From Liolophura sinensis (Eukaryota; Mollusca; Polyplacophora; Chitonida; Chitonidae), in NCBI RefSeq assembly GCF_032854445.1, contig NC_088295.1, positions 16,481,385 to 16,541,384 on the forward strand: a DNA stretch of 60,000 nt, in the 5' to 3' direction. A model generated the notes under the pieces. It ran no database searches. It was not told the origin of the DNA and saw nothing but the letters and a program-made list of their open reading frames with translations. Below are positions 35,571 through 49,152 of the stretch, in pieces (position 1 is the stretch's first letter; the number at the start of each line of letters is the position of its first letter). A program made the position numbers and the translations under genes.

Positions 35571-36161
35571 TATAAATTAATGTTAAAACAACCACCCTAC
35601 ACGCTTTATACTTTACGAGTAGAAATATAATTTGCTTATATCTTTAATAATAGTAAAAGGAATACTTGAATACATATGTGCGCATCGATATCCTTAGAGA
35701 TTCCAAAACTCGAGAGCGACCTGATCACGAAATAATTTAACCCTATATAATAGTGATATAGAATTCATACAGTACCGTATGGCAGAATCATAATGCGTTT
35801 TTCTATGGGATATTGTATATATGTTTCAGTATACTATTTCAGTATCACTTTCAAGGCTTCAGAGCATTAGTCGCTGAAGGGGTATTTCATTTCCAAATGA
35901 CTATAGCAATTTGGATGCTATAAAGTTGTTATAAAGGGATAATTCAGCGGTATTGTGAACAGTGTATTAAATATATAGTAGAAAATCCAACTGTATGTAC
36001 TGCATGATTATATTGATTGTGTTGATTATGCAGTGAAAGTTAAATCAGGTTTCAATTTAAATGCAAAGGTGTCGGGATTTTTTTTTATGTTTTTTATTAT
36101 TTCATTCAGTTAACTCTGATAACCATCTTATACATGAGACATCTTACAATCACTCGCCACG

Positions 36162-36217
36162 ATATGGCTGAAGTATTTGCCGATGTGGCGTAAAGCCATA
36201 ATCATTCATTCATTCTT
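36162..36217 (+). mobile_element. SINE 3' end, 'GCCATAATCATTCATTC' family
   Basis: CGATATGGCTGAAGTATTTG is followed by CCGATGTGGCGTAAAGCCAT and AATCATTCATTCATTC. Related tails occur at 35357-35387 and 44470-44530. This is a second SINE family, ending in an ATTC microsatellite-like tail. Only the 3' part is present. Confidence 0.65.
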
Positions 36218-36467
36218 ACAATCACAAGTGGTCATTTGCTGTGTATGCGAATAACGTTTTCGCTATCCACAATCAACCTTAGAAGTATTCCATTGATTTG
36301 GGGATTTATTAATTTTCTAAATTATATAATAAAAGATACGATTTTGGGGACCAGTACCTAACCATTATGTGTGCACCGGGTATTTGGGTATATGTTACAT
36401 GGATCGGCTCTTCAAAGGCGTATTAAGTTAAGGCATGTCTAGATCTTAATACCAATCTTCTTTCTCT

Positions 36468-36571
36468 GGGCTCTGTCCAGTTTATCCCGCCGTAATTCTG
36501 ACCGCTGTCGAATAAGTTAAATATTCTTGAGTAAGGCGTAAAACACAAATCAAGTAAGTGAATAAATAATG
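36468..36571 (+). mobile_element. 5'-truncated SINE, plus orientation
   Basis: GACCGCTGTCGAATAAGTTA, ATATTCTTGAGTAAGGCGTA and AAACACAAATC plus a short AT-rich tail match the 3' third of the 14.1-kb SINE with scattered mismatches. The tRNA head is absent. Confidence 0.75.
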
Positions 36572-37650
36572 CCCATCTTGACATAAAACAAAACAAATGG
36601 CAATTTAGGCCAGACTAATAGTAATATGGAGCTCATAACGGGTAGTACATTTTCGAACAATTGGGCGCTGACTCCGAAATTTCAAAGAGGTGTTAGTCTT
36701 AAGTCAAAATTTCAAATCACTTTAAAATTGTTATTTCTTATGTGACACGGTCAAATTTTAAGCTCAAATAACGGAACATGCAAAATTTAAGATTAAAATT
36801 TAGACTTTTATCTAAGATCGCTTCGTGATACCGTGGGTCAGATTCCCCACACAGCATGACGGCAACTTCTTACTTCCAAGGCTCTGCCGATGATGTCAAC
36901 ATGATTTGAGCATATCTCGATAAATACAAAAAAATGATGGCTGTGGTAAATGCCTTGTCCAAGTGCCAAACACTGTAATTAGAAAGAAATTCATATTCCG
37001 GAGTCCTGTTCTTGTTCACCGTTTCGAGCATCCATACGCTTATGTTATTGATGATGGATGCAAAGTTGTTCCCCTTGTGCTCGTCAGGTGAATCGACACA
37101 AGCCTACAACTCGACGATAGACATCCTGTAATACATCATCAGTATGTAAATGAGCCTTAGGGCCTAATGATTTCACAGTATAGTACTACATATCTGGTAC
37201 AGCTGAAGATCTGAATAAGTGACTTTTAACCTCTTGCTAGCACAGTCACTGCCTTAAGTCTGGAGTTTGTCAGATAATTGGTTTTGTGCGGCATTTTTTT
37301 TTAGGAAAAAAAAAGCAAAATTGCGTGAACCATGAAATACAACACACCAAAGTCCAACAAATTTTCTACAAGATAGTAAACTTTATTCTGGCACGCATAG
37401 ACTGCTATAATATTAAAGGCGTTTTGGTTTATACATTTACCTCAAACTGTCTCCACCTCTGCATTTGGTGTCCTACCAGATTTGTGATCTTGAGTACTGA
37501 TATTTCAAGACAGCACTATCAATACTGAAGTGTTATAGTTGGTTTACCAATATTCTCAAAAGGTTAAATAGGATATGAAAAGTGACGACTATTCCTCTTT
37601 TGCATGTTTCGATTAAAATGCTTTTCTTTCCGCACTCGATGAATATATTT
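36572..37650. other. gene-free stretch
   Basis: No convincing gene or repeat. Open frames are short and AT-driven. Confidence 0.5.
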
Positions 37651-37659
37651 TTAAGCAGT

Positions 37660-37850
37660 TATAAAAGAACATCGGGTTTGTGAGCTGTAGACATCGGGCT
37701 CAAAGAAATAACAGCCACCTATGTAGGGGGTAGAAATCGGGCCCAAGGAAGCAACAGCCAGGTTTGTGAGTAACAGAAATCGGACACAAAGAACCAACAG
37801 CCAGGTTTGTGGGTGGTGGAAATCGGGCCCAAAGAAACTACGGCGCATCA
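37660..37850. repeat. 43-bp tandem repeat, about four copies
   Basis: The unit contains AACAGCCAGGTTTGTGAGTA followed by ACAGAAATCGGACACAAAGA. AACAGCCA begins at 37753 and again at 37796, giving a 43-bp period. Copies are moderately diverged (GGGCCCAAGGAAGC versus GGACACAAAGAACC). Confidence 0.8.
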
Positions 37851-37888
37851 CATGGGACCCACCGACCCTAGGTGGCTCAGATGTTTAA

Positions 37889-38145
37889 TTTATTTATTGG
37901 ATTGGTGTTTTACGCCGTACTCAAGAATATTTCACTTATACAACGGCGGCCAGTATTATAGTGGGAGGAAACCGGTCACAACCCGGGGGAAACCCACGAC
38001 CATCCACAGGTTGCTGGAAGACCTTCCCACTTACGGTTGGAGAGGAAGCCAACATGAGCTGGAACTCAAAGCGACCGCACTGGTGAGAGGCTCCTGGGTC
38101 ATTACGCTGTGCTAGCGCGCTAACCAACTGAGCCACGGAGGCCCC
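37889..38145 (-). mobile_element. tRNA-derived SINE, minus orientation, with TSD
   Basis: Same family as 14055-14310. The plus strand starts with TTTATTTATTGGATTGGTGT, continues with the conserved body and ends with CTGAGCCACGGAGGCCCC. The target-site duplication CAGATGTTTAA lies at 37878-37888 and 38146-38156. Essentially full length, with several substitutions in the head (CTAACCAACTGAGCC). Confidence 0.93.
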
Positions 38146-38590
38146 CAGATGTTTAAAGCACTGGCTTGCTGCAACTACCAGGCCCTAGGCTAATGAAGTT
38201 GCGTGCTCCACTTATAAGCCTTACCACCGGTGAATATGTGTGAAAAATTCTACAGAGAGGCGTTGAACATGAGTGAATCAATCACTCAATCATGGAACCC
38301 ACCTGAGGCAAAGCTGCAGTCGTAGAATAGAGCGATAACGATTCGAATACTCGACCTCATTAGGCACCTGTCATGTTCAGCGGCGTGCGCTTCTGATGGC
38401 TCTTAAGTCTTGTCTGTATGCATGGCGTCCATGAAAACTCATAATTCGACAGTTCATTTTGGAACTGAAATTCGACAAAATCTTAGGAAATCTCACCTTA
38501 ATCCAAGTCATGTGGTACTTTAGTTGAGACAAATTTAACTCGTTTACCTTCGGACAACTGGCCAATGATCACTATACATTAACCAATCCT

Positions 38591-38965
38591 TGCATTTGTC
38601 TGAGGAGCAGTCGGTAGATTTGTCACATTTGCCTGCAGAGGAGCGGACAGGAGGTTTGTAGTTGTTCCTAATTAGCAGCGGTCCTGTGGTTTGTCACTTG
38701 TGCTTGGCGAGGAGCGATCAGGTGGTTTGTCGTGCCTGACGAGGAGCGGTCAGATGATGTGTCACTTCTACATGACGAGGAGCGGTTAGGTGGTTTGTCA
38801 CTTCTACCTGACTAGGAATAGTCAGTTGGTTTGTCACTTCTACCGGCCGAGAAACGGTCAGCTGGTTTGTTACTTGTGCCTGACGAGGAGCGGTCAGGTG
38901 GTTTGACGCTTGTGCCTGACGAGGAGCGGTCAGGTGGTTTATCACTTGTGCCTGAGCGGTCTTCA
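38591..38965. repeat. 36-bp tandem repeat, about ten copies
   Basis: The unit is CACTTGTGCCTGACGAGGAG followed by CGGTCAGGTGGTTTGT, with CTTCTACCTGA.. variants. The period of 36 bases keeps a minus-strand frame open as a 12-residue periodic peptide (VTNQLTVSRPVE-like). I treat this as a non-coding minisatellite. Confidence 0.9.
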
Positions 38966-40090
38966 GAATCAATTCAGGCCATCATTTTGGAACTGAAATA
39001 ACAGTACCTTAATTGCGTGCATTCTGAAACAGCGATCAAATTAAGCAGCAATAAAATATGCAGAAATGATATTACAGGGGCGGTAGATACAATAGAGGCT
39101 CCGATTATCTGATCATCTTTATAGATTCACAGAACGTTTTGGACCATGTAGTGCGTTTCCGTTAGAGTACTGCTGTTGATCCCAACTCCGCCACTACACT
39201 CACTCATTCTGATGTGCTCACCAGCGGACTTTGTGTATGCGCGACAGTCCGACCATGCATGCACATCCACACTATAGTCATTTATTTCAAATATAACAAA
39301 CGGGAAAAACCAAAAAGAAACACCTGCCCCGTAGGCCTAATCAAAGAGCTGCAAACCTGAGCAAATACTTATCAGCTAAAATTCAATTCGGGTAATCGCT
39401 TATAAGCCCACTCAGGAGAACAATGTTCTGTTCAAGCCGCCTTAAAAGATGCTAATTAGTTGTTCACTACATTAACAGGTGTAAGCTATAACAACTTTTT
39501 TCACCCTCTGTCAGTTGAATAGTGGTGGTCTGATTGGGGAACTAAAAGGTGCCTTTTAGTGGTGTTAACCTGTATGTGTATATTAGTTGTGCTGAAAATT
39601 CAGCTAGAGGATTAGCGCTGATAAGGTTAGTTCGAGCTAAGCGTCAAGCGTGTTGGAGACAGAGTTCTGAGTGGCGGCAGTTACATGGTGGGCCTGCCCG
39701 GATAACCCCCAGGTTTAGAGAGCTGCTAGTGTGCTCAACTTCATCAGCATGCAATATGGGATTTTAATATTTCCGCTGGAAGCCATGGTCCATTCTTCAA
39801 AATCAGAAAGCATGATTGAATTCGGTAAATTTTGATGAAGACACCTGTGCGTGTATTATATTCATAACAAACGATTCAGCTGTTACTGATATAATTAGTG
39901 CTTCAGCCCTAAATAACGTTGTAAATGTTAACTGCCGAGACCTATAGGGCCTATATTTTAATACAATGACAATCTGTCGTCATCCATCCATAGTGTTGCA
40001 TTACATTTCAGACGTATAATACCCGAAGCAAATACACCATCTGTCCACAGATGCAAGTCTCACAGTTACCCACCGTCAGTGGAGGTCTAC
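38966..40090. other. gene-free stretch
   Basis: No gene or repeat supported. Confidence 0.5.
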
Positions 40091-40137
40091 ATTTGTGAGC
40101 GGGGCGATCAACGTCCATCGTTCGGAATTAATGAATA

Positions 40138-40370
40138 AAATAATTCTTTCACATTTGTGAACCTCACAATCGCCGTCCATACATCATTTTGACTTTCTGC
40201 AAATAATTCTTTCACATTTGTAAACCTTACAATCACCGTCCATACATCATTTTGACTTTCTGCAAATAATTCTTTCACATTTGTGAACCTCACAATCACC
40301 GTCCATACATCATTTTGACTTTCTGCAAATAATTCTTTCACATTTGTAAACCTTACAACCACCGTCCGTC
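40138..40370. repeat. 63-bp tandem repeat, four copies plus decayed flank
   Basis: Copies begin at 40138, 40201, 40264 and 40327 with AAATAATTCTTTCACATTTG, continuing through CACCGTCCATACATCATTTT and GACTTTCTGC. They are nearly identical. Decayed relatives (CATTTGTAAACC, ACACCGTCCATCATGTTGAC) continue to about 40700. The 21-codon period yields an open minus-strand frame (RFTNVKELFAESQNDVWT repeated). This is not evidence for a protein. Confidence 0.92.
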
Positions 40371-40700
40371 ATTTTAAGTTTCGGTACCGGTAAGTGATTC
40401 TTCCATCTTTGCAAACTTCGTGACACTGTCCATCATGCTGACTCACTACATTTGTATAAACCATGACACCGTCCATTTTGTTGACCCACTACAATTGTGA
40501 CCCTCATGACACCGTCCATCATGTTGACGCTCTACATTTGTAAACCCCATTACACCATCATGTTGATTCACTACACTGAGTTTCTGTGAATAACATCCGC
40601 ATTTACACTGTCCATCAGTTTAAAATTTCTGATTCTGAGTGAATGATTTTACCATTTCTAAACCTCTTGATCACAGCCGATCGTTTGTACTTTCTGTGAA

Positions 40701-42704
40701 TGATTCCTTCAAATATGTGATCCTGGCTGTCGTGGCTAATAAGCCTTCTTTCCGGTCGCATGCAGGTGTCCTTCCCTCGAATATAGATGATATCACTTTA
40801 AGAATTCGATTTATAAACATTATATTATCATTCGTATCTAACAACAAACAATTTAGTAACACCAAGAACTTTGTTCATATCGTCTCTGTTGTCAACCAAA
40901 GGTTTTGTAATCGGCAGTACTGGACCTATATACTGGTCGTCATCCGAAGACGATATTTTCAGCATCGCCGTTTTACAATTTGTGTTGTATATATTCATCG
41001 TGAATAATAGCGTGTATGCCATAGAGAAAGTAAATGCTCTAACTAAATGAGCGGGTTTACGTAAATAGTCTCCGGTGTTCTCATGTTCCAATTTCAAGGA
41101 CATCAAGTTGAGATGTTTCACACCTCAAGCGTTGAAATATCAGGACCTTGTTTGAGACAATTAGTAATGTAGTGCCTGGAGTGAAAAGCCAAGCACTTAA
41201 TTCAATATAGCAATTTAATTTGAGGTTTTGTCGGTTTTTTATTCTTTCATGACTCAGATGTGGGAATCTGCGGAGAAAGTAACCACAAGCTGACACGTTA
41301 GTATATATACCCTTGGAAAAAAGTTTTGCGGATTTTTTGCATTAGGTTATAAGAAAAGTCTATGTATAGTGCCTCCCGGAACCTACAGCTTGCGGACATC
41401 AGCCCACATAAACTCGCGCTCAACAAGCTTTTGAAGTCATTATATACAAGCCTGTAACTTTTGAAAGTTCACCATCGCACGAATCAAGCAATACCATTGC
41501 TAAAAAAGCCAACAAAAACGACTTTTTTGCTGAGTTACTATAAACGCTGAAATTACCGGAGGGATGGGTTTGCTCTGCACACAGGTTTTGTATTAGACAG
41601 CTTGGATTCTAGCTAATTTGTATGACAGGATCTGTCATTAAACCGAAATCAATGAACTACAAAACAGTTGTGCCTAAAACGATGCGTGTACTTGTTCTGT
41701 ATTGCTATAAACTTGTTTCGAAAGATATACGTTTTTAACCGTGCGCTAGCGATGTCAAGACTTATATACACTTGCCTAAGGGATGCCGTAAAGTTAGGAC
41801 ATATAACTCTCCAAATATAAATACAGCGGACATGTCATTAAAATTAATGTGTACTCATGTGTTTAGGCGTCCTTATTAAGCTTTGATCTATGAATTATAT
41901 CAGACCACAAATCGACAAGCTTGTCTTCTTAAATATGAAAATAGCACCAGCCTATACACGACTTGTTTGTATTGCGTTTTCACTGCGAATCTTTCTGCAC
42001 ATGTCCTCATGATTAAGCTAAGGCGCGAAACGTTTATTACGCCTCCAAGACATTAAAAGAAAAAAACCTGGCAAGATGGTTTCAGACCATAGAAACAGAA
42101 AATACAATTCAATGGTCACGAATCAAGTTTGGCACACTAGATAAAGTGTGCATGTACGCTTGGCTTTGTCAAACTTCTTCTTCAAGAAGCCTTGTTATTT
42201 GCAATAATTCTGTCTACAAAATAACCTTTGTTCTGAATTCAAGACGGATGATGTAGGTCACAATAACTTTTATAATTAAAACAGGCTATATTCTTGAAAA
42301 TGGAAGACACACTCATTACAGCGCATGCGTCGCTGTCTACTTTTTGCTTTACATCACTGCCACAAATAGACAAGCATGTGAGACACATGGATGTATCCTT
42401 CTTTAGGCTTAGCCTCATGATTATCTCCTCCCGCCGAACTATCTAATCAGCATTCATCAATAAAATTGTTTCAGGTTTCGGTTAGAATCATGTTGCGCAT
42501 ACTCTGTATAAAGAGAATGTATATGTATAATTATTAAGAGAGACAAAGGTTGAGACGGATTGTTTGTTTTTGACATCACTTCCTCACTTATCACCGTGAC
42601 TCCAGTGACCTCGGCGTTGTTCAAGATTTCTGTACAAAATTTGTTATTGCTGGCAGTGATGTAAAGCGAAAGGAGTATGAACAGAAGACCCTTATCATTC
42701 TTAT
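40701..42704. other. gene-free stretch
   Basis: No supported gene. A plus frame at 40639-41007 starts inside the decayed repeat and has no domain. Confidence 0.5.
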
Positions 42705-42719
42705 CTGATCCTGAAATTA

Positions 42720-42989
42720 TTTATTTATTTATTTATTTGATTGGTGTTTTACGCGGTACTCAAGAATATTTCACTTATACGACGGCGGTCAGCATTATGG
42801 TGGGTGGAATCCGGGCAGGGCCCGGGGGAAGCCCACGACCATCCGCAGGTTGCTGACAAACCTTCCCACGTACGGCCGGAGAGGAAGCCAGCATGAGCTG
42901 GACTTCAACTCACAGCGACCGCATTGGTGAGAGGCTCCTGGGTCATTACGCTGCGCTAAGCGCGCTAACCAACTGAGCCACGGAGGCCC
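42720..42989 (-). mobile_element. tRNA-derived SINE, minus orientation, with TSD
   Basis: A full-length member of the 14.1-kb family. A (TTTA)n tail, GGTGTTTTACGCGGTACTCA, and the body GCCCGGGGGAAGCCCACGAC run to the head CTGAGCCACGGAGGCCC. A 15-bp duplication, CTGATCCTGAAATTA, flanks it at 42705-42719 and 42990-43004. Confidence 0.94.
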
Positions 42990-43004
42990 CTGATCCTGAA
43001 ATTA

Positions 43005-44460
43005 GGTAGTTCCAGCCCGTTTATCTAAATGGTACTTATTTATTTGATTGCTGTTTATCGCTATACCCATGCAGAGTTCCGTCAGATCGATATAACAAAA
43101 ACAGCATTTCGTGGGCTTTCATATTTTTGTATTGGCTCGACATGAATGGCCTGTCTTAGCCATTACCTACCCATGGGCCCGAAAGGGCTCTGGTTGCCAT
43201 GCGGGGCTAATACTCTTGGATTATATACGGACAAATACAAAGGTATAAAGTTGAAACAAAATCTTATTACTACTTTACCAGTGGTCTTCTTTAACAAAAA
43301 GAAAGGAAAAGGAAACTACATTCAGTACTGAGCCATAGAGCCGCAGCAAGTGCATCAACAACGTTCTTCACCGTCTTGGTTGATGCTGGTCAGTTTCTTT
43401 AAATCTCGAGAGCCCAAAGATAGGTGTGAAGGACAAGGCAGCGGACGATATAAATATTAATCGTATAGCTAGAAGAAAGCTTTTTGGTGTTTAACAATAT
43501 ATATCCCTCCATTCCCGGTTCTTCAGATATATGTTATATGTCGAAGTCGTTAGTTCCATATATATATATAGGCCTATATAAATCTTCTAAACAACAGCTG
43601 TATATATAAATGTGTCTGTCCTCGTGTTTCATTCGATTTATTTCACTGGTTATTTGGATATAATTTAAAAACAAAGGCATCATTTTATGCGGGCATTTAT
43701 AAATCGCCAATCACTACTCTTCAACATATACAAATATAGGCAGTCGTAAGCCTCATTCTGTCCGATTTACATATCAGAGGAGCTATCGTAGACTGTAAGC
43801 CCGATGTATATGTCGGATAATCTGTCTTCTGCATATCAGATCTATATGCCAATCACATCACGCAAAGTGGTATATGTTTAGAGAGTAAAATGAGGTGGGT
43901 TTTAACAACACTGCCACATTACTATGGTACTGCTACTACATTGTTGTATGAAAAATATATCTCTTATCTGCCGCGTCATGTACTGCACATAAATCATTCA
44001 GGCCAATAAATAAACAACATACACGCATTGCTCTTGACAGAGGCAAATTAAAATGTGTGTGTATTACCGTATAATGTACGAAAAGCTCTTAAATTGATTA
44101 ACATACTAAGATGAAGTCACTTTAGTGCACTTAGGTCTACTGCTTTACTCCTACTGCCTTCTTTGTGGTAAATAATAATAACAAGCACTATAAAAACAAA
44201 ATTGTATCTCTTTCGGAAAACTGTTTTCACAAAAACTGGAAAACTCACATGTCACCTTTCATATCTTATCTCAACATCCTTTCAACACTGTGAACGTGTT
44301 GAAGAAGGTGTCGTTTTTGTTGTTTTGTTTTGTTTTTTTTTTTCACGTTACAATGTAATTCTTACTTGTCACCTTTGTGTGTATACGAATGTACAGTTAT
44401 CACACACTGTAGGCCAATGTGTGTTGTATGTGATGCTCAGCTTGTACAGTGAACTCTCTT
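43005..44460. other. gene-free stretch
   Basis: AT-rich, with short TA runs (for example 43558-43572). No gene supported. Confidence 0.5.
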
Positions 44461-44464
44461 CATC

Positions 44465-44625
44465 ACTTCGATATGGCTGTGATTCTGCTTATATGAGATG
44501 TCAAGCCATAATCATTCATTCATTTATTCATTTGTAATTCAGACAATAATGCTGACCGCCGTCCCAAAAATATACGGAGTAATACACCAAGCCAATAAAT
44601 AAATAAATAAATAAATAAATAAATG
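44465..44625 (+). mobile_element. two abutting SINE 3' ends
   Basis: CGATATGGCTGTGATTCTGC and GTCAAGCCATAATCATTCAT (44470-44530, the ATTC-tail family) are followed directly by CTGACCGCCGTC..ATATACGGAGTAATACACCA and an (AAAT)n tail (44552-44623, the family of the 14.1-kb SINE). Both are 5'-truncated. Confidence 0.7.
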
Positions 44626-44804
44626 TAAGTCAGTTGTTTCGACACTCTTGTGACTTACGAGAACAAAAGGTCCATGATATTATGTAAACGTGGACCCTGC
44701 ATGTAGGCAGGCCTATATCAGGAAAACAGTCTGGCTGATGGCATCTTATATATAACTGTCATATGTAAATGACAATAGGACGGTGTTATACCCCACACAT
44801 GCTG

Positions 44805-45310
44805 GATCTACAAAACATCTGCAGTGATAAATTACAAGTTTAAAAGAAAAGAGAGGTGCGCCTGTAAACCAAAAATGTCAGGCTGGCAGCGAAAAAGGAA
44901 GTTACACCCTGAAATACACAGAATTACATTCGTACTTGCCTCCCGAAAAATGGAAGTTCTAATGGGGTACTGATTCCAGCATGGCGCACCCCATGGCCGC
45001 GTAATACTAGTAGTTCCTTATCAGAAGCTGACTCAAAGAGGTACCGAGCCCGTTAACAAAAAATGTCCCTAATCGTTCAGGTTTTATTATTTGTTGTCTT
45101 TTTTTGTGCTGACTACACAACACATGTGATAAAAAAAGTCCTTCTCGTGCCGGTATTTTACAGATTCAATGCTGAATTCACAAAACATTCTGCAGGCAGT
45201 GGCAACTTACAGATTCAATGCTGGATCCATAAAACTTTCTACAGCAATAGCTTGGTGAGAAAATACTTCATTCACAAAACATATTCTTCAGTGGTAATTT
45301 ACTGACTTTT
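44805..45310. repeat. loosely tandem repeat, about 48-bp unit
   Basis: The words TTACAGATTCAATGCTG(A/G)AT and CACAAAACATTCTGCAG recur at about 45159-45210 and 45206-45255, with decayed copies at 44810-44845 and 45265-45305. The plus frame starting at 45063 (MSLIVQVLLFVVFF..) runs into these repeats, so it is probably not a gene despite its hydrophobic start. Confidence 0.5.
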
Positions 45311-47935
45311 AAAACTAAAAGTTCAGATTGGATTGGTGTAACCCCTCTGGTCACTGAAATGGATAAAAGTGCAAAACTGGTATCTATATTTCCACATAGG
45401 AAATGCCTCATTCCACTGCTACGGTGTAACGGGTGCTGGAACTATTTCCCACCAACGTTTAATTTGCAAATCCTTGCCTATCAATCAGAATAGTGAATAC
45501 AGTGATATATCTAACAACACTTCGTCGAGTTATGATTTGGTAGAAATGTATCGTAATACTTTTATATAAACTCCGATTTAAATGTCACTTTGTGTTAGTT
45601 TCAATGATGAAGTATCCGGTGTGTCATTTTCAACATCGTATCAGTGAGAAATTTGCTGTGCTGTCATACGATAATAGCAGATCTCCGTCGTCATGATAAC
45701 GTTATTTATGAGTCACAAAGAGTACAGGTGAGTTAGACACACTTCAAACCAGGGAGATCAAGAAAACTAGTGATAGTAATCAGAAACCATCACTGTTAAG
45801 TTTGCATATACAAGTTACATGAACACGAGTGAGCACTTTCTATTTCCTGCGCCCTTGAGATTAGTGTGTAAAATATCGTTTATCTAGAGAAACACCCATT
45901 GTTTCGCTACAGTGTTATCGTATCGATATCTTCGTTCCATATCTATTCAAAGTTTATTCTGAAAAAGTACTTCCCAACATAAGGCCTATTTCAGAAGCTG
46001 TCAAGCATCTTTGTTTTAGATTTTATCAGCTTTTTAGTTAAAAAAAACAAAACAGACACACACGATTTCATCCACCTATAGGCCTAAAGACTAGACCAAT
46101 ATCTTCGTAAGATATTTCTCCAACGACTCAACTCCATTTTACAGTAAATTTTGCCTTCATCTCATGCAGCACAATTTGTATTTATTGATTTGTCAGGGAA
46201 TTAGCAGTTAAATAGCTCAAAACAACAGAATAAAAGAGGACACTCATGTCTCTTTTCTGTGCTGTACTGGTAAAGATTGTAACAGCATATCTAATTTCAA
46301 GGGACATCTAAATCTAGAGTCGTAAGAGATAACTCAGAATGATTTGTCGCTTACTAGATCTGAAGTGTAACCTACTCCCATTCAGTCCGTTGATCCCTTT
46401 TTGATCAATAACAATCGTGATGAGGACTTCCCATAATACATAAGGTATAAACGATTGGACCAACGAAGGATTGGAATTTGTTGATGACCATCAGTTACAT
46501 GGGTGGTCATCACAGTAAAACAGCAAACCAAAACGTTACATAAATTAAACACGATGTGCCAATCGTGTCCACATGTCTCACGTTGAAATCCTTTCATTTC
46601 ATAATATATGCTCAGCATTATTTTTCAGTTTTTTTTCAAGACTGATTAGAGTTGTATCATTACAATATTTACTGGACAGGGGCGATGACAGATCACTCAC
46701 TTTGCTGTTGTTTTAGTGCCCGGGCTTTATACTGTGGAACAGTCTGAATGACAACATATTGGGTTTGATGCACACAATATACATAAATTCATAGTTTAAC
46801 CCATATCAGTGGGAACTGTTGACTGGCTGTATTCTCAGATAACTGGCATATCGATGAAGCTGTAAATGAATTTAGCAGAGAAGTAGGATTGTGATAGTAA
46901 TACTATGAGTTAAACAGTTCTTTTGAAAATTATCTTGGGTAGAGCAGTTGACGGCCTTCCGTCGTAACTTAAACACATCTATAGTGTTTTCTTGATTAGT
47001 TTACGTCTTATGAAGAAATAGTTAACTCAGTTATTTATAACAGTTGTCAAAAAATGAATAAGGGAAATGAGGGTAAATATGAATAATCAATGACTCAGGA
47101 TGATTAAATTCAGTTTCTTACAGCAAATGTAATGCACTAAGTCAAGCTGAAAATTAGAACAGATAAAATGAACATAATTTCTGTTTGCTCATTTAAGCGT
47201 ATTAGCCGGTTAGCAGTTCTGCCTTGTGTTAAATGTTTGAGGTAATCTTGTGCGTCACGCATTGATGTATCTTGTTGAGAAGAGATATGGTTTATGGTTA
47301 CTTAACGACATTTACTGGAGCAATGTTTTTGTAGTTTATTCATCAAAATGAATTTAGATTATGTTAAGAGATATTTGTTATTTTTGTTTGGTATGTTAAG
47401 TTTGGCAAAAAAAAGGTTTAATGTCTGTTCATCTATATACTTGAATTCTAAATGATGAATATTATATATACATATATTTACCATCCCAATTGTTTTGATT
47501 TTTCTTGATGTTCAAACCATCATATTTATCAATATTCATATCTTATGAATGGCCACCTGCAACAGAAAGGGTGTCTAGGCTTTTCCTGTGGCCTTTTGAG
47601 AGGGGGGGGGGGCTAAGATACATATGTATGTACATAAAAGAAGGAAAATCTCATGAGAATTCTACAACTGTTTAAATATATATCAAATTTAGCTTAGTTC
47701 ACACACACAATCCATGCCTCCAACAATTGCTTCTGACAAGTCGAATTAAAGATCTAACACTGACACCGAGCAAGCCATTTATCCTTCAGTACCATCGAAG
47801 GTTCTTCGTCGAAATAAGATGACTCATAATTGTGTGTACAGAAGAAGATTGAATCCATTTGCTAAATTTTACGTATTGCAAAATCATTACAGTATCTGTC
47901 TTCACCTTAGAATAATAACGGGAAATGGAATCCTA
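45311..47935. other. gene-free stretch
   Basis: No supported gene. A G-run of about 11 bases near 47600 and general AT-richness are the only notable features. Confidence 0.5.
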
Positions 47936-47939
47936 TAAA

Positions 47940-48265
47940 GCCCCCATCATGTGCGAGCTTACTTCCCAGGTCCTGTGTGATCGATTATATACACTCCACA
48001 AATTTACGTTCATACAGGATAAATCGGACATGGGGAGAGAATTTGTAGATTCCCCTGTTCTCGTTGTTTCTTAACTGGTGACAATAAGGGGTCGCGTGGT
48101 CGACCGTGCGTGAAGTATAACGGTCATTGATGATCAGTTATCCTTCACATATATTGTGTACATCAAACGTGGGAAAGTTCGTCAGTAGCTCCTCCACGTA
48201 TAAATTTGAGCACCATTGCATAAGTGAAGAATTCTTGAGCAGTGCGTTAAACAATAACCAAACTT
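47940..48265 (+). mobile_element. composite SINE remnant, second copy
   Basis: GGGGAGAGAATTTGTAGATT matches 35197-35217, and GGGAAAGTTCGTCAGTAGCT through CATTGCATAAGTGAAGAATT, CTTGAGCAGTGCGTTAAACA and ATAACCAAAC matches 35424-35570. Both are probably the same SINE or SINE-like family; this one lacks the nested insertion. Confidence 0.55.
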
Positions 48266-49152
48266 TTTAAAATAAATACATTGGTTACCTTTTCAGCACC
48301 TTTTCCAAATTTCTACAACTGTTTGGCATTACTAATATGCCTGAAAATTGAAATTGAATCATATATAATGTACTAAATATAGTCTTATTAAATGTTGTCC
48401 TACATGTGCGTGTAAGAAGAAGACGCCTCCCATAATTGTAGATGTTTGGAGAAGAAGTCCACTGTCTCCTGAAAACTACATATGCAGCAGAAATCATGGC
48501 GGTTCCAGTTCATTATGCATATATATAGGTAAACACACCAGTTCATGCATGGTGGTTTATTTGTGGGTGACAACAACTTCCAAGCTTGCGTTTTGTATGC
48601 ATGTGCACTTGTGTTCATTTTCTCGGTTACGATGAGATTGATGTATATTTGCTCATGTCATTTCGTTAAGATTTATCTCGTGTCATTGAACTTACGTCCG
48701 TTTTTTAGACGTATCTGATGAAGTGATATATCAGACGTGCGTATATTATTCACTTACCGTCACTTCTTCGGCATTAATAAAAGTTATTCAGATGTTGCTG
48801 TCCTCATTACAAACACTGCAGCGTGACAGGGGCCCTGCTGGGTTAAATACACCCTGACAAAACAGTTGCAGTTTATCATTTTATTTTGAGCTTGTAGAAA
48901 AAAATATCGGTAGCTTGCGATATTATCGGGGTTAATAGTAATAGATAAGTGTCCAGAAAGAGGAATAAGCTGTCCAATCTTATTTCTAGTTATATTGTCA
49001 TCCAGAAAGATATCTTTTCGGTGCAGGTGTATATTTGTGTATGAAGCTGTACACCAGGACAACCCGTATGTAACTGGCCACCTTGTCTGCCTTCCCTCTA
49101 GTAATTACTCTCAAGCGTTCAGCGCTTGTAATGTTTTACACCATGTCACAAG

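Noticed and set aside
45063-45305. Signal-peptide-like plus-strand frame
   Set aside because: The hydrophobic start is plausible, but the rest of the frame lies in degenerate tandem repeats and has no conserved pattern.
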